A stretch of 34,052 bases of DNA from Candidatus Thorarchaeota archaeon (GTDB taxonomy: Archaea > Asgardarchaeota > Thorarchaeia > Thorarchaeales > Thorarchaeaceae), in assembly GCA_004524595.1 (NCBI GenBank), contig SDOA01000037.1, positions 1-34,052 of the forward strand. The letters run 5' to 3'. The position numbers and the translations under genes are program-made. Numbering within the stretch: the stretch's first letter is position 1; every line of letters begins with the position of its first letter. Below, in pieces: positions 16,815 through 25,374 of this stretch. The notes under the pieces are model-generated. The model saw only the letters and a program-made list of their open reading frames with translations. It made no database searches and had not been told where the DNA came from.

Positions 16815-17819
16815 ATGGCTATTCGTGTAGGTATAAACGGATTTGGAAGAATAGGACGTGGGTTTCTTCGCGCGGCCTTAGAAAAGAAGGGATTTGATAT
16901 TGTTGCAGCAAATGATCTCACTACTGAATCAACGCTAGCTCATCTAATGAAATATGACACAGTGATGGGACGATTTGAGGGTACGGTGGAAGCAGGAAAA
17001 GGAATTATCACTGTGAATGGTGATGAGATCAAAGTACTCTCTGAGAGAGACCCTGCAAATCTTCCTTGGAAAGAACTTGATATCGATATTGTAATCGAAT
17101 CAACAGGTTTCTTCAGAAAGAAAGAGGATGCAGAAAAGCATCTCAAAGCAGGGGCGAAAAAGGTCATCATCAGCGCACCAGGAAAGGGTGAGATGCTTAC
17201 AGTAGTTCCTGGAGTCAATGACGATGAGTATGATCCCTCAAAACATCATATTATCTCAAACGCATCCTGCACAACTAATTGCCTTGCACCAATGGTAAAA
17301 GTTCTCGATGAGGCATTTGGAATTACGCAGGGTTTCATGACAACAATCCATGCTGTAACTAATGACCAAGTCATATTGGATGGACCTCATTCAGATCTTA
17401 GACGGGCAAGAGCAGCATGCTGGAACATCGTACCAACAAGCACAGGTGCTGCAAAAGCAATTGGACTTGTGTATCCCAAAGCAAAAGGAAAATTGGATGG
17501 GATGGCGCTTAGAGTACCTGTGATGGATGCTTCTATCGTTGACATGAGTGTCATTCTTGAGAAAGAAGCAAACGTAGATGAGATAAACGGGGCTTTCAAG
17601 AAAGCAGCTAATGAGGGTAGTTTGGCCCCTTATCTAGCATATATTGATGAACCACTCGTGTCATCAGATTTCATTAATGATCCTCACTCATGCTCATTTG
17701 ACTCTCTATTGACCATGACTCAAGGTAAAATGGCTAAAGTTCATGGATGGTATGATAATGAGGCAGGATATAGTCACCGACTCGCAGATCTTGCAAAGGT
17801 AATTGGAAAAAAGATGTAA
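16815..17819 (+). CDS. gap: Glyceraldehyde-3-phosphate dehydrogenase, class I (bacterial/eukaryotic type)
   Basis: 334 residues, the normal length for class I GAPDH. The NAD-binding fold opens with RVGINGFGRIGR, with Asp in AANDLT (D34), which usually means NAD preference. The catalytic Cys is C152 in SNASCTTNC, the partner His is H179 in TTIHAVTNDQ, and the C-terminal WYDNEAGYSHR motif is intact. The enzyme oxidises glyceraldehyde 3-phosphate with phosphate to 1,3-bisphosphoglycerate in cytoplasmic glycolysis, or the reverse. Most archaea use the unrelated-looking class II enzyme, so this form suggests old gene transfer, as known in haloarchaea. It is monocistronic by its own promoter and terminator. 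No other glycolytic gene is nearby. Confidence 0.97.
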   Translation: MAIRVGINGFGRIGRGFLRAALEKKGFDIVAANDLTTESTLAHLMKYDTVMGRFEGTVEAGKGIITVNGDEIKVLSERDPANLPWKELDIDIVIESTGFFRKKEDAEKHLKAGAKKVIISAPGKGEMLTVVPGVNDDEYDPSKHHIISNASCTTNCLAPMVKVLDEAFGITQGFMTTIHAVTNDQVILDGPHSDLRRARAACWNIVPTSTGAAKAIGLVYPKAKGKLDGMALRVPVMDASIVDMSVILEKEANVDEINGAFKKAANEGSLAPYLAYIDEPLVSSDFINDPHSCSFDSLLTMTQGKMAKVHGWYDNEAGYSHRLADLAKVIGKKM

Positions 17820-17833
17820 TCTTGAAGAGTATG

Positions 17834-17867
17834 GGTCCCGAAATAAAAGGGACCTTCTGACTTTTTT
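17834..17867 (+). terminator. Hairpin terminator after gap
   Basis: GGTCCC (17834-17839) pairs with GGGACC (17849-17854) around a 9-base loop, and a T6 run follows at 17862-17867. It lies 14 bases after the GAPDH stop. Confidence 0.65.
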
Positions 17868-17932
17868 GGTACAATATCATACAAGAAGATTTTTCACGCT
17901 CTCCGGAGTGCTTAAGTGATTGAGGTTTTTTA

Positions 17933-19117
17933 ATGAAGGCAATTATTAACGCGACAATTCTCTGCCCTGCTAAAGGTCTAATTGAAAGTGGTTCTATTCT
18001 ATTTGACAACAAGATTAAGGACATTGGAAGCAATATTACCATCCCAAAGGGGACTAAGATAATAGATGCAAAGGGTAAGTATGTCGTTGCAGGCTTTATT
18101 GATGCTCATACTCATCAAGGACTATTTGATGGTTCAATTGGATGGGCGGGAGCTGATGGGAATGAAATGACAAAAGCAACGACACCTGAGGTTCGTGGTA
18201 TTGACTCATTCAATCCTGAAGAACCTTCATTAAAAGAAGTCATTCAAGGTGGTGTCACTTGTATCAACACCGGTCCTGGATCAGGGAACGTGATTTCTGG
18301 AGAGGCTTTCATTGTAAAACCAATTGGATCTGGTGTTGTTGATGACATGATTGTTATGGCACCATCAGGCCTTAAGGTCGCTTTTGGCGAGAATCCTAAA
18401 AGAGTTCATGGTACTGAGAAGAGAACTCCATCTACACGAATGGGAGTAGCCTCAGTTCTTCGAACAGCGCTTGTTGATGCACATAACCACATGATAGAGA
18501 TTGAGAGCTATTTAGCTAAATCAAAAGAGGCAGAAGAAAAAGGGGAAACACCACCAAATCCACCAAAAAGAGACCTTGGTCTTGAAACGATCATCAAAGT
18601 CCTCAAGAGGGAGATTCCAATTCATGCTCATGCGCATAGAGCTGACGATATTGCCACAGTCATAAGAATCGCAAATGAATTCAATATTAAAGTAGTCTTG
18701 ATTCATTGTACAGAGGGGCACAAGATTGCGAAATTCGTCGCTAAATCAAAATTCCCAGCAGTCATAGGTCCAACAATGTTCTGGATCAGCAAACCAGAGA
18801 CCAAAGATAGAGGATTCAAGACAGCAGTCGAACTCAATAAAGCGGGAGTCAAAGTAGCATTGCAGACAGACTCCTTGACTCCAATGAATTATTTTCCTCT
18901 CCTGCCAATGAATGTCATAAAAGAGGGAATGAGCAGGGAAGACGCATTGAAATGTGTCACGATAAATCCTGCTGAGATCCTGGGAGTTGATAACAGGATT
19001 GGCTCTCTTGAAGTCGGGAAGGATGCAGACATAGTACTTTGGTCAGGAGATCCATTTGATTTCTATAGTAAAGTGGAACAAGTATTCATCAACGGTGACA
19101 ATGTTCCATTAAAATGA
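17933..19117 (+). CDS. Metal-dependent amidohydrolase (imidazolonepropionase-like group)
   Basis: 394 residues; the ATG has GAGG seven bases upstream. It is an amidohydrolase TIM barrel with the flanking beta domain: HxH at H59/H61 in GFIDAHTHQG, a strand-5/6 His in IPIHAHAHRADD (H231-H235) and VVLIHCTEGH (H258), and the catalytic Asp D313 in ALQTDS. The C-terminal phrase SLEVGKDADIVLWSGDP closes the beta domain and is typical of the COG1228-type group. Members hydrolyse cyclic amides or remove groups from amino-acid derivatives; the substrate here is unknown. It is six bases from a small membrane protein gene that probably shares its transcript. Confidence 0.85.
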   Translation: MKAIINATILCPAKGLIESGSILFDNKIKDIGSNITIPKGTKIIDAKGKYVVAGFIDAHTHQGLFDGSIGWAGADGNEMTKATTPEVRGIDSFNPEEPSLKEVIQGGVTCINTGPGSGNVISGEAFIVKPIGSGVVDDMIVMAPSGLKVAFGENPKRVHGTEKRTPSTRMGVASVLRTALVDAHNHMIEIESYLAKSKEAEEKGETPPNPPKRDLGLETIIKVLKREIPIHAHAHRADDIATVIRIANEFNIKVVLIHCTEGHKIAKFVAKSKFPAVIGPTMFWISKPETKDRGFKTAVELNKAGVKVALQTDSLTPMNYFPLLPMNVIKEGMSREDALKCVTINPAEILGVDNRIGSLEVGKDADIVLWSGDPFDFYSKVEQVFINGDNVPLK

Positions 19118-19123
19118 ATTAGG

Positions 19124-19507
19124 ATGACAGAGTCTATGAAAAAAAACATAATCTTACTAAGCATTATCATGCTCCTGATTGGAGGATACATGTTTTTAGA
19201 TTCAATGTTAATGATCTCCACTGGATTCATACTTGAGAATTGGATGGTTTGGACATTATATCTTACCATAGGGATTATTTTGATTTCATTTGCACCAGGT
19301 CTTATAGTATGGGGTTATTCAAAAGATTATCAAGATTCATACAGTCGTTTAATCAATCAAACTACGTGGCAGGTAATTCAGATCCCATCAGTATGTTCCT
19401 TCTGTCAACATGAGATTGCTATTCACAGTTTAGAATGGATAGGACCAGATGAGGCACGGTGTCCATTTTGCTCAAATGAAATCGAAGTCAGAACATCTCA
19501 ATATTGA
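19124..19507 (+). CDS. Small membrane protein with C-terminal zinc ribbon
   Basis: 127 residues from the ATG at 19124; a second ATG at 19136 is possible. There are two membrane helices (about 9-31 and 42-64), then a soluble tail with two Cys pairs, CSFC (C91/C94) and CPFC (C113/C116), spaced like a zinc ribbon. A soluble zinc ribbon on the cytoplasmic side is likely. It follows the amidohydrolase gene by six bases and is convergent with the MFS gene that follows. Function unknown. Confidence 0.75.
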   Translation: MTESMKKNIILLSIIMLLIGGYMFLDSMLMISTGFILENWMVWTLYLTIGIILISFAPGLIVWGYSKDYQDSYSRLINQTTWQVIQIPSVCSFCQHEIAIHSLEWIGPDEARCPFCSNEIEVRTSQY

Positions 19508-19548
19508 ACTGAATAAATAAATCCTGATAGACAAATCCAAAGTAAAGA

Positions 19549-20802
19549 TCACTCGAAATCATGAGGATCTTCAGGTTCTATATCAGAATCTAAGAGATTC
19601 ACTCCTTGTTTCTTGTAACTACGTAGTAATGAGATGACAAGAAACATGGCTACTAGATTGAATACCATATTGATAAACGAGAGAGGTTGTACTCTTAAGA
19701 AAACATATTCTGCTAACAGACCTCCGATAAGGGGGCCAATCCAAGTTCCTGCGTTCTGTGCACCATAAATGAGTGACATTGCTCTTCCGCGTTCATCCTC
19801 ACCAGATATCATAGCAGCTAATGCAGATGTTGCTGTTGATGACAATGGATAGATAGGTAATGCCCACAAGACTGTAGCAAGTATAGGATCGGTCACAATT
19901 CCAAATATAAATGCAAAGATAGTATACGAAAAATAGGCGACTATGAGAACTTTGACTGGGCCTTTTCTATCTACAATCTTACCTACATATCCAGTAATTA
20001 ATACAGCGATGAATGTGGCTCCTGAGTTAGCAAATCCAACATATGCAGTAGAACCAAGAAGCTCATCAACAATCATGATAGCTAGAAACGCGGATATTGT
20101 ATTCACTCCAATCTGACTAAATAAGACAGCACCTGTGAGTCGGCTCATCCCAGGTCTTCGAAGAAGGGATCTAATATTTCCCTTATGTACAAGTTGGAAC
20201 ACGTTGAAGGGAATATCTCGAATTAGAAATATGGTGCTTGCTGTTGCCGCTACAGAGAGGAATGCAGCTAAGACAAACAGAGTCCTCATTCCAATGATAT
20301 CATACAAGATACCTCCGAATAAGGCTCCAAAGAACCAACCACCAGACTGAGCTGCAACAAAGTAACCAAGTCTTTCACCTTTATTTCTAACATTTGTCGT
20401 GAGGTGTGCTTGCCCCATGGGTAAAGCAGCAGAATAGAAAGCGGCACCAATAGCTGCAACAGTAAGGTATTGAATGATATCTACCACAATAGCATACAGA
20501 AAGAACATTGACGCATAGCCAGTAAAACCAAGAATCATGAACATCTTTCTTTTTCGCCAACGGTCTGAAAGAGACCCCCATATGTTTGTCATTATCATGA
20601 CTACGATGGCAGGAAGAGCGAAAGCAACTGATTGCTCGATGAATGATATGGCATTGAGTTCATGTTTCACAAAATAGGTCACAAATTGCCAAGTGATAGC
20701 TTGTGCTGTTGCTTGAAAGGCATATGCAAGGTATACTGATGCAATGGAACGGTCGAGAAATGCCATGTGGTGGAGACCTCGAATATTGAACTCAAAATGC
20801 AT
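19549..20802 (-). CDS. MFS transporter
   Basis: 417 residues from the ATG at 20802, with AGGGGG about six bases upstream. Twelve hydrophobic helices are expected. The loop after helix 2 has the family signature (GSLSDRWRKRKMF) and the second half repeats it (GKIVDRKGPVK). Helices 4 and 5 contain GQAHLTTNV and GERLGYFVAAQSGGWFFG, as in many drug- or sugar-efflux MFS proteins, but no substrate can be named. The C-terminal tail is acidic (DSDIEPEDPHDFE). It is divergent from the acyltransferase gene, with only 80 bases between the two starts. Confidence 0.87.
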   Translation of the reverse strand: MHFEFNIRGLHHMAFLDRSIASVYLAYAFQATAQAITWQFVTYFVKHELNAISFIEQSVAFALPAIVVMIMTNIWGSLSDRWRKRKMFMILGFTGYASMFFLYAIVVDIIQYLTVAAIGAAFYSAALPMGQAHLTTNVRNKGERLGYFVAAQSGGWFFGALFGGILYDIIGMRTLFVLAAFLSVAATASTIFLIRDIPFNVFQLVHKGNIRSLLRRPGMSRLTGAVLFSQIGVNTISAFLAIMIVDELLGSTAYVGFANSGATFIAVLITGYVGKIVDRKGPVKVLIVAYFSYTIFAFIFGIVTDPILATVLWALPIYPLSSTATSALAAMISGEDERGRAMSLIYGAQNAGTWIGPLIGGLLAEYVFLRVQPLSFINMVFNLVAMFLVISLLRSYKKQGVNLLDSDIEPEDPHDFE

Positions 20803-20845
20803 ATCATCCCCCTTAAGGATGTAACGGCGTGCCTATGTAGGATGG

Positions 20846-20852
20846 TATATTT
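20846..20852. promoter_or_regulatory. Single TATA-like element serving two divergent genes
   Basis: TATATTT on plus reads AAATATA on minus. On plus it is about 31-37 bases before the ATG at 20883. On minus it is about 44-50 bases before the ATG at 20802, which leaves room for an AGGGGG ribosome site. No other TATA-like element fits in the 80-base gap. Confidence 0.4.
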
Positions 20853-20882
20853 GCATAGTCTACGATGCACTTAGGACCTAAG

Positions 20883-22073
20883 ATGTCTGACGCAGAAGGT
20901 ATCTCGAAATTCAAAGGGATTGAAGACGATTCTGAACAGACTGAAGAAGAACAAACGAGACCTTACTATTTCCAATTAGACATCCTCAAAGCATTAGCAA
21001 TCGCGTTTGTCGTTATGGATCACAGCTTGACTTGGGAACTCAAAGGATCAATTGGCAGTCTCTTTTGGGAAAGGTTGTCAATTCCATTCTTCCTCATCGT
21101 AATGGGATTCAATATGGGATTGTCCTTCAAATATAGAGAAGTTGGAAATCTGAGAGGATTATACACGAATGAATATTTCAAACGCAAGATTATACGCTAT
21201 GTATTTCCATTTTTCGTACTTTATATGATATCGGTGCTCTTAGGACTCTTTTTTGGATATCTTGATTCAAGCGAGTACCTCTTACTTGGATATCTACCCT
21301 TTTGGGGACCGGGTAACTGGTTTATCCCATTACTCTTTGGATCAATACTTATATTTCCGGCAGTCTATTGGGCTTTCAAGAGACAGCCAATTCTTACAAT
21401 ATTCTTATGCTTCCTAAGTGAAATAATACTGCAATTGATAATGTACATCTGGTACCCGTATCCGATTAATTCTACTTTGGAAGAATTCATTGTTTCAGCA
21501 ATCAGAGTAAATGTACTTTTCTTCTTACCAGCAGTAGCTATTGGATTATGGTTTTCTGGAGGGTATGGTCTTTTTACTAGAAGAAATTCTTTCATTGTTA
21601 TTTACGCGGCTGTAAGCATCATCTTCATGTTGGATTATACAACTCACTTTTTACAGAATATACCAGGTTTAGTAGGTATAACTTTCACTCTGATAGATAA
21701 TGTGATCAGAGGAGACTACACTTTTCTTTTCTATGGTTATTCAGCACTCATTGTTCTCATAATAATGAATACAATTTCCGACAAGCCAAGAGGAGCGATG
21801 CAACGCTTTATCCAAAGGATTGGACGGGCATCCTATCACATTCTCTTATTCCAAATCATTTGGATGTCAATTATTTATTGGAACATTTCCCAAGAGGCAG
21901 TGTTTTATCGTGAAATCCCAGAGTTTGCTACAATCCTCGGATGGTCAACACCCCTACTTTATGTTCCATTCTATCTCATTAATCTTACAATAAGCTTTGC
22001 GGGTGGACTTGTGTGGTATGATGTAGAAAGACGAGTTAATCTGAAATTTAAATCATGGCAACAACAGATTTGA
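20883..22073 (+). CDS. Acyltransferase-3 family membrane protein
   Basis: 396 residues from the ATG at 20883. An ATG at 20865 is in frame but lies upstream of the RNA start expected from the TATA at 20846. After an acidic cytoplasmic N-terminus (residues 1-28) comes YYFQLDILKALAIAFVVMDH, matching the first helix of acyltransferase-3 proteins, with the usual His as H47. About ten membrane helices follow. Family members move acetyl or other acyl groups from the cytoplasm onto surface sugars or lipids. No attached SGNH domain is present. A second member of this family is encoded at 25375-26553. Confidence 0.8.
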   Translation: MSDAEGISKFKGIEDDSEQTEEEQTRPYYFQLDILKALAIAFVVMDHSLTWELKGSIGSLFWERLSIPFFLIVMGFNMGLSFKYREVGNLRGLYTNEYFKRKIIRYVFPFFVLYMISVLLGLFFGYLDSSEYLLLGYLPFWGPGNWFIPLLFGSILIFPAVYWAFKRQPILTIFLCFLSEIILQLIMYIWYPYPINSTLEEFIVSAIRVNVLFFLPAVAIGLWFSGGYGLFTRRNSFIVIYAAVSIIFMLDYTTHFLQNIPGLVGITFTLIDNVIRGDYTFLFYGYSALIVLIIMNTISDKPRGAMQRFIQRIGRASYHILLFQIIWMSIIYWNISQEAVFYREIPEFATILGWSTPLLYVPFYLINLTISFAGGLVWYDVERRVNLKFKSWQQQI

Positions 22074-22377
22074 ATGAGGAGAAGATACTATCTCTTTGGA
22101 GTTGTTAAGTCATTTGTCTTAATGTGCACGCTTATCGCAATAGTAGTGAACTTAATGGTCTTAATGCCTGGAGAAGGGATTATGAATCTTGCTTTATTCT
22201 GAACAACTATACTGGTCTAGGAGTCATGCTGGACTTCATTCCCATCTTTTTCTGTATAGTTTGAGCAATGACAGTCATGGACAAAGCGTCTGCAATGTAT
22301 GGTGATGAAATTCCTATTTGATACTGTCCATCTGCGCTAGCCATAGAGTATTTCAAGGGTATGTCTATTGAAAATTT
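22074..22377 (+). pseudogene. Probable remnant of a DppB-type permease gene
   Basis: This 304-base gap holds no intact gene. From 22074 a 42-codon frame reads MRRRYYLFGVVKSFVLMC and then a hydrophobic helix ending VLMPGEG, closely resembling the first helix and MPGDP motif of DppB permeases, before a stop at 22200-22202. Another frame from 22268 reads MDKASAMYGDEIPI, a stop, then YFKGMSIENL, resembling the GLDxPL...YLKGxxxGNLG part of the same proteins. Order and spacing fit a DppB N-terminus broken by stops and frameshifts, with the rest deleted. The OppD-like gene follows directly. Read by eye and not searched. Confidence 0.4.
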
Positions 22378-23505
22378 ATGCCTACTGAAGATAACGGAAT
22401 CACACTTAAAGTAGAAGGGCTTAAGGCATTCTATACATCAAAGAAAGGACTGGTGCGTGCAGTCAATAATATATCCTTTGAAATTAGAGAGGGTGAAGCG
22501 GTTGGACTATTTGGGGAATCAGGAGCAGGTAAAACCTCCGTTGCGTTAGCAATCCTAGGTCTCTTTGATAATATCTCACGGTATTATGCTTCTACTTCTG
22601 CAGATGCAGAAAATAAGCAGTTGTGGGCATTACGCGATGAGGCTAAGAAGAAGGACTTAACATCTGAAGAAATGGGAAAAGAACTCCCAGGTGTTGAAGG
22701 ACACATCTGGTTCGAAGGAAAAGATCTTTTGACACTCAAAGAAAAAGAGTACCGACGGATTCGAGGGAACAGAATTACATATGTGCCACAGGGAACGACC
22801 AAGTCATTGAATCCGTATTCGAATATCCAAGAGCAAACTGCAGAATCTATTGAAGTGCATGACGAAGACAATGAGCTCAAAGAATGGCAGGTCATGAAGA
22901 GAGTCCTCCAAAGTCTAGATCTTGTTGAACTTGGAGCTGTAGATATTCGCAAAGATATGAAACCCTCCCAGTTTAGCATGGGCGAAGACCAAAGAGTATT
23001 GATTGCTATGGCGTTAGCTCCAAATCCTGCACTATTGATCGCCGATGAACCAACAACTGCAGTAGACATGGCAATACAACTTCGCATCTTGGAAGCTCTT
23101 CAAATAATACGGGATAATACGAAACTCTCGCTTCTAGTGATAAGTAATAATCAAGGAACAATAGCCCAGACCTGTGACAAGGTCGCAGTGATGACTGCGG
23201 GGAAGATAGTCGAGTTTGGACTGACAGAGACTATCATGAATTCTCCAAGTCATCCATTCACAAGAGCATTCATTATGAGCAATCCAACAATGGAGATTAT
23301 TCGCAAGATGAAGGAGAAGAAACTGAGGATTCGAGGAATTCCAGGAAAGCCACCAGATCCAACTGAACCATTAATAAATTGTCCTTTCAGTGAGAGGTGC
23401 GAATACGCTGTGGAAGTCTGCAGGGAAAAGATTCCAGACTACAGAGAGGTTGAGGATGGTCACTGGGTTATGTGTCATAGGTATGAAGAATTACCGGAAT
23501 GGTAA
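22378..23505 (+). CDS. OppD-like ABC ATPase with degenerate catalytic motifs
   Basis: 375 residues. Walker A is intact (GESGAGKT, 46-53), as are the Q-loop glutamine (VPQG, Q138) and Walker B (LLIADEP, 219-225). Two motifs are altered: the signature reads FSMGEDQ (199-205) where FSGGxxQ is expected, and the H-loop reads VISNNQG (254-260), so both His and Asp of the usual SHD are Asn. An insertion of about 40 residues lies between Walker A and the Q-loop (about 66-106). The C-terminal Cys set is kept (C335, C341, C348, C366). No ribosome site precedes the ATG. It is likely a non-hydrolysing half of a heterodimer, or a decaying gene. It stands alone, next to a permease remnant. Confidence 0.85.
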   Translation: MPTEDNGITLKVEGLKAFYTSKKGLVRAVNNISFEIREGEAVGLFGESGAGKTSVALAILGLFDNISRYYASTSADAENKQLWALRDEAKKKDLTSEEMGKELPGVEGHIWFEGKDLLTLKEKEYRRIRGNRITYVPQGTTKSLNPYSNIQEQTAESIEVHDEDNELKEWQVMKRVLQSLDLVELGAVDIRKDMKPSQFSMGEDQRVLIAMALAPNPALLIADEPTTAVDMAIQLRILEALQIIRDNTKLSLLVISNNQGTIAQTCDKVAVMTAGKIVEFGLTETIMNSPSHPFTRAFIMSNPTMEIIRKMKEKKLRIRGIPGKPPDPTEPLINCPFSERCEYAVEVCREKIPDYREVEDGHWVMCHRYEELPEW

Positions 23506-23510
23506 ATTCA

Positions 23511-24023
23511 TCAATCATTCCAGAAACGACAAAGGATATCAATAACTGAGTCAACAGCAACGCTCCATGTGTCAGGTTTCTCTTCAATAGGGGGAGCACT
23601 TATCATATGACGTATTTTCGCAATTTGTGCAGTATGATAAAGACCATGTTGATAGGTTCGTAATAGACACCAAGCCACAGAAGGACCTCTATCCTGAGAG
23701 GGAAGTACGATATTCAGTTGATCTTCCGGGCAGGTCTCAAGAACTCGTCTAATTCCTTCGGTATTCTCTACAAGTTTGACATGGATATCTTCACACTTCT
23801 CAATGGTGAATTTTGGCGCTATATCATGATTCGTTTTGTGAAAGCAATAGGTCTCTGCACCACCTATGTGCATAATTATTGATAAGATGTCAGGAGAATT
23901 CTCTTCATCCGAGATTTTCTTTTGCAGTAATTCTTGTGTCAGACCATCAATCATACGGTAGAGATGACTACGCATATTGTCATGTGCTGCGATGAGTTCA
24001 TTTCGTTTTTGTTGGTTGTTCAT
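23511..24023 (-). CDS. DinB/YfiT-fold metal-binding protein
   Basis: 170 residues, mostly helical. Three histidines fit the metal site of the DinB superfamily: H52 in IIMHIGGAE, and H126 and H130 in TYQHGLYHTAQI, the His-x3-His that marks this fold. Proteins of this group are often thiol S-transferases or metal-dependent hydrolases, and many are uncharacterised. The stop is five bases from the stop of the convergent OppD-like gene. Transcribed alone. Confidence 0.8.
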   Translation of the reverse strand: MNNQQKRNELIAAHDNMRSHLYRMIDGLTQELLQKKISDEENSPDILSIIMHIGGAETYCFHKTNHDIAPKFTIEKCEDIHVKLVENTEGIRRVLETCPEDQLNIVLPSQDRGPSVAWCLLRTYQHGLYHTAQIAKIRHMISAPPIEEKPDTWSVAVDSVIDILCRFWND

Positions 24024-24126
24024 GTCAGAACTTGAAACTCAGCAGGATATTAATATTGAGAGCAAGATTCTCACTGACTATCTATATATCTAATCCTCAA
24101 ACTCTAGTATTATTCTATATGTGAAT

Positions 24127-25317
24127 CTATTGCCCTGATTTAGGAAGTTTCTTAGTCAGCTTCTCAAGTTCATACTTACGATTGCCAAGTCCCATCTTTT
24201 CCGCGTGTGCCAATTGTAGCTCCGCAAAATCCAGTAATTCACCGGTCTTCGGGTCTTTTTGCTGGTGAGCTATTGCAAATACACAATCACCTTCATGCAC
24301 GTTTCGAGCTGCAGATTCTAGATTGGGAATTGCTACATTAATTGCATCAAGCGTGGCTTGATCAATTGCTAGTGGATCTCGAGACCCAAAGATACCGATA
24401 TCATGAACAAGTAAAGGTGCTCCGACATCCCAACAATCACATTTGTCGGAGATATCAATTGCCATGTTAAAGTAATAGAAACGGTCTCTACCTACATGGT
24501 CAATAATACCAAGAGCATTCTCAACAAATCGGACTGCTTGATCTTTAGCAGTTCTCCAACCGACTGAGATTGCTTTTACTTTTGCATCATTAGAGCAAAC
24601 ACTTCTACAATGCCCACAAGATATGCAAGCCTTTTCATCAATTACTGCTTTTTCATCCATGGAGATGCACCGGACAGGACAGACCTTTAGACATAACGAA
24701 CATTCTGGTCCAAGGCATTTCTCAGAGTCAATCTTGACTTTCCCATCAAAATGCATAGCAGCTTTTCCACTCTTCCCAACAAGACCGATACCTAGATTCT
24801 TGATTGTTCCGCCTAGACCACTAAGTCCGTGTCCTTTTGCATGAGTCAATACAATGATAATATCTGCATCAAGGGTAGCTGCGGAAATATCAACGAATTT
24901 GATGTACTGGGCATTAATTTTCACGCGATGTACATCATTACCCCAGTACCCATCAGCCATAATTATTGGAGCGCCCACACTAGCTTCAGTAAAGCCATTC
25001 AATGCCGCCATACTAAGGTATTCTGGGGCTGTTGTTCGACCACCATAAGTACCCCCAGAACCATACCCTAATCCGCAGGTTTCTGCAACATAAGGATGAC
25101 CTCCGGCTTTCTTCACTAAATCTACAATAGCCCTAACATAAGCAGGTCTGATGTAATTGGTATTCCCCCAAGCTCCGAAATGTGTCTTAATCATGACTTT
25201 GTTACCATTCTTGATGGCTTTCTTAAGACCTAGTTCATTAAAAATATGTGTTAACTTATCAAGCATATTGTAATCTGAACGAGCTTGACGATCTGCAAAC
25301 AATACTTTAGATTTCAT
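24127..25317 (-). CDS. DUF362 protein with two 4Fe-4S clusters
   Basis: 396 residues. The N-terminal DUF362-type domain contains KTHFGAWGN and AKGHGLSGLGGTIKNLGIGL. An inserted ferredoxin module follows: C201, C206, C209, C213 (CLGPECSLCLKVCP) and C231, C234, C237, C241 (CISCGHCRSVC), enough for two 4Fe-4S clusters. The C-terminal part (residues 255-396) returns to DUF362, with DPLAIDQATLDAIN. Length and order match the archaeal/clostridial family, which is soluble, cytoplasmic and of unknown reaction. The ATG at 25317 has AGGTC upstream. The acyltransferase gene is 57 bases upstream on the same strand, so the two could share RNA. Confidence 0.88.
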   Translation of the reverse strand: MKSKVLFADRQARSDYNMLDKLTHIFNELGLKKAIKNGNKVMIKTHFGAWGNTNYIRPAYVRAIVDLVKKAGGHPYVAETCGLGYGSGGTYGGRTTAPEYLSMAALNGFTEASVGAPIIMADGYWGNDVHRVKINAQYIKFVDISAATLDADIIIVLTHAKGHGLSGLGGTIKNLGIGLVGKSGKAAMHFDGKVKIDSEKCLGPECSLCLKVCPVRCISMDEKAVIDEKACISCGHCRSVCSNDAKVKAISVGWRTAKDQAVRFVENALGIIDHVGRDRFYYFNMAIDISDKCDCWDVGAPLLVHDIGIFGSRDPLAIDQATLDAINVAIPNLESAARNVHEGDCVFAIAHQQKDPKTGELLDFAELQLAHAEKMGLGNRKYELEKLTKKLPKSGQ

Positions 25318-25374
25318 AGTAAATCTGACCTAATCTAATTTTTATCAATCCACTAAATAATAATTGGGTCTTAG

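Noticed and set aside
22298..22336. C/D-box-like guide RNA, from a TGATGA at about 22300
   Set aside because: No matching D box (CTGA) or second box pair at the expected distance, and the sequence fits a broken permease gene better.
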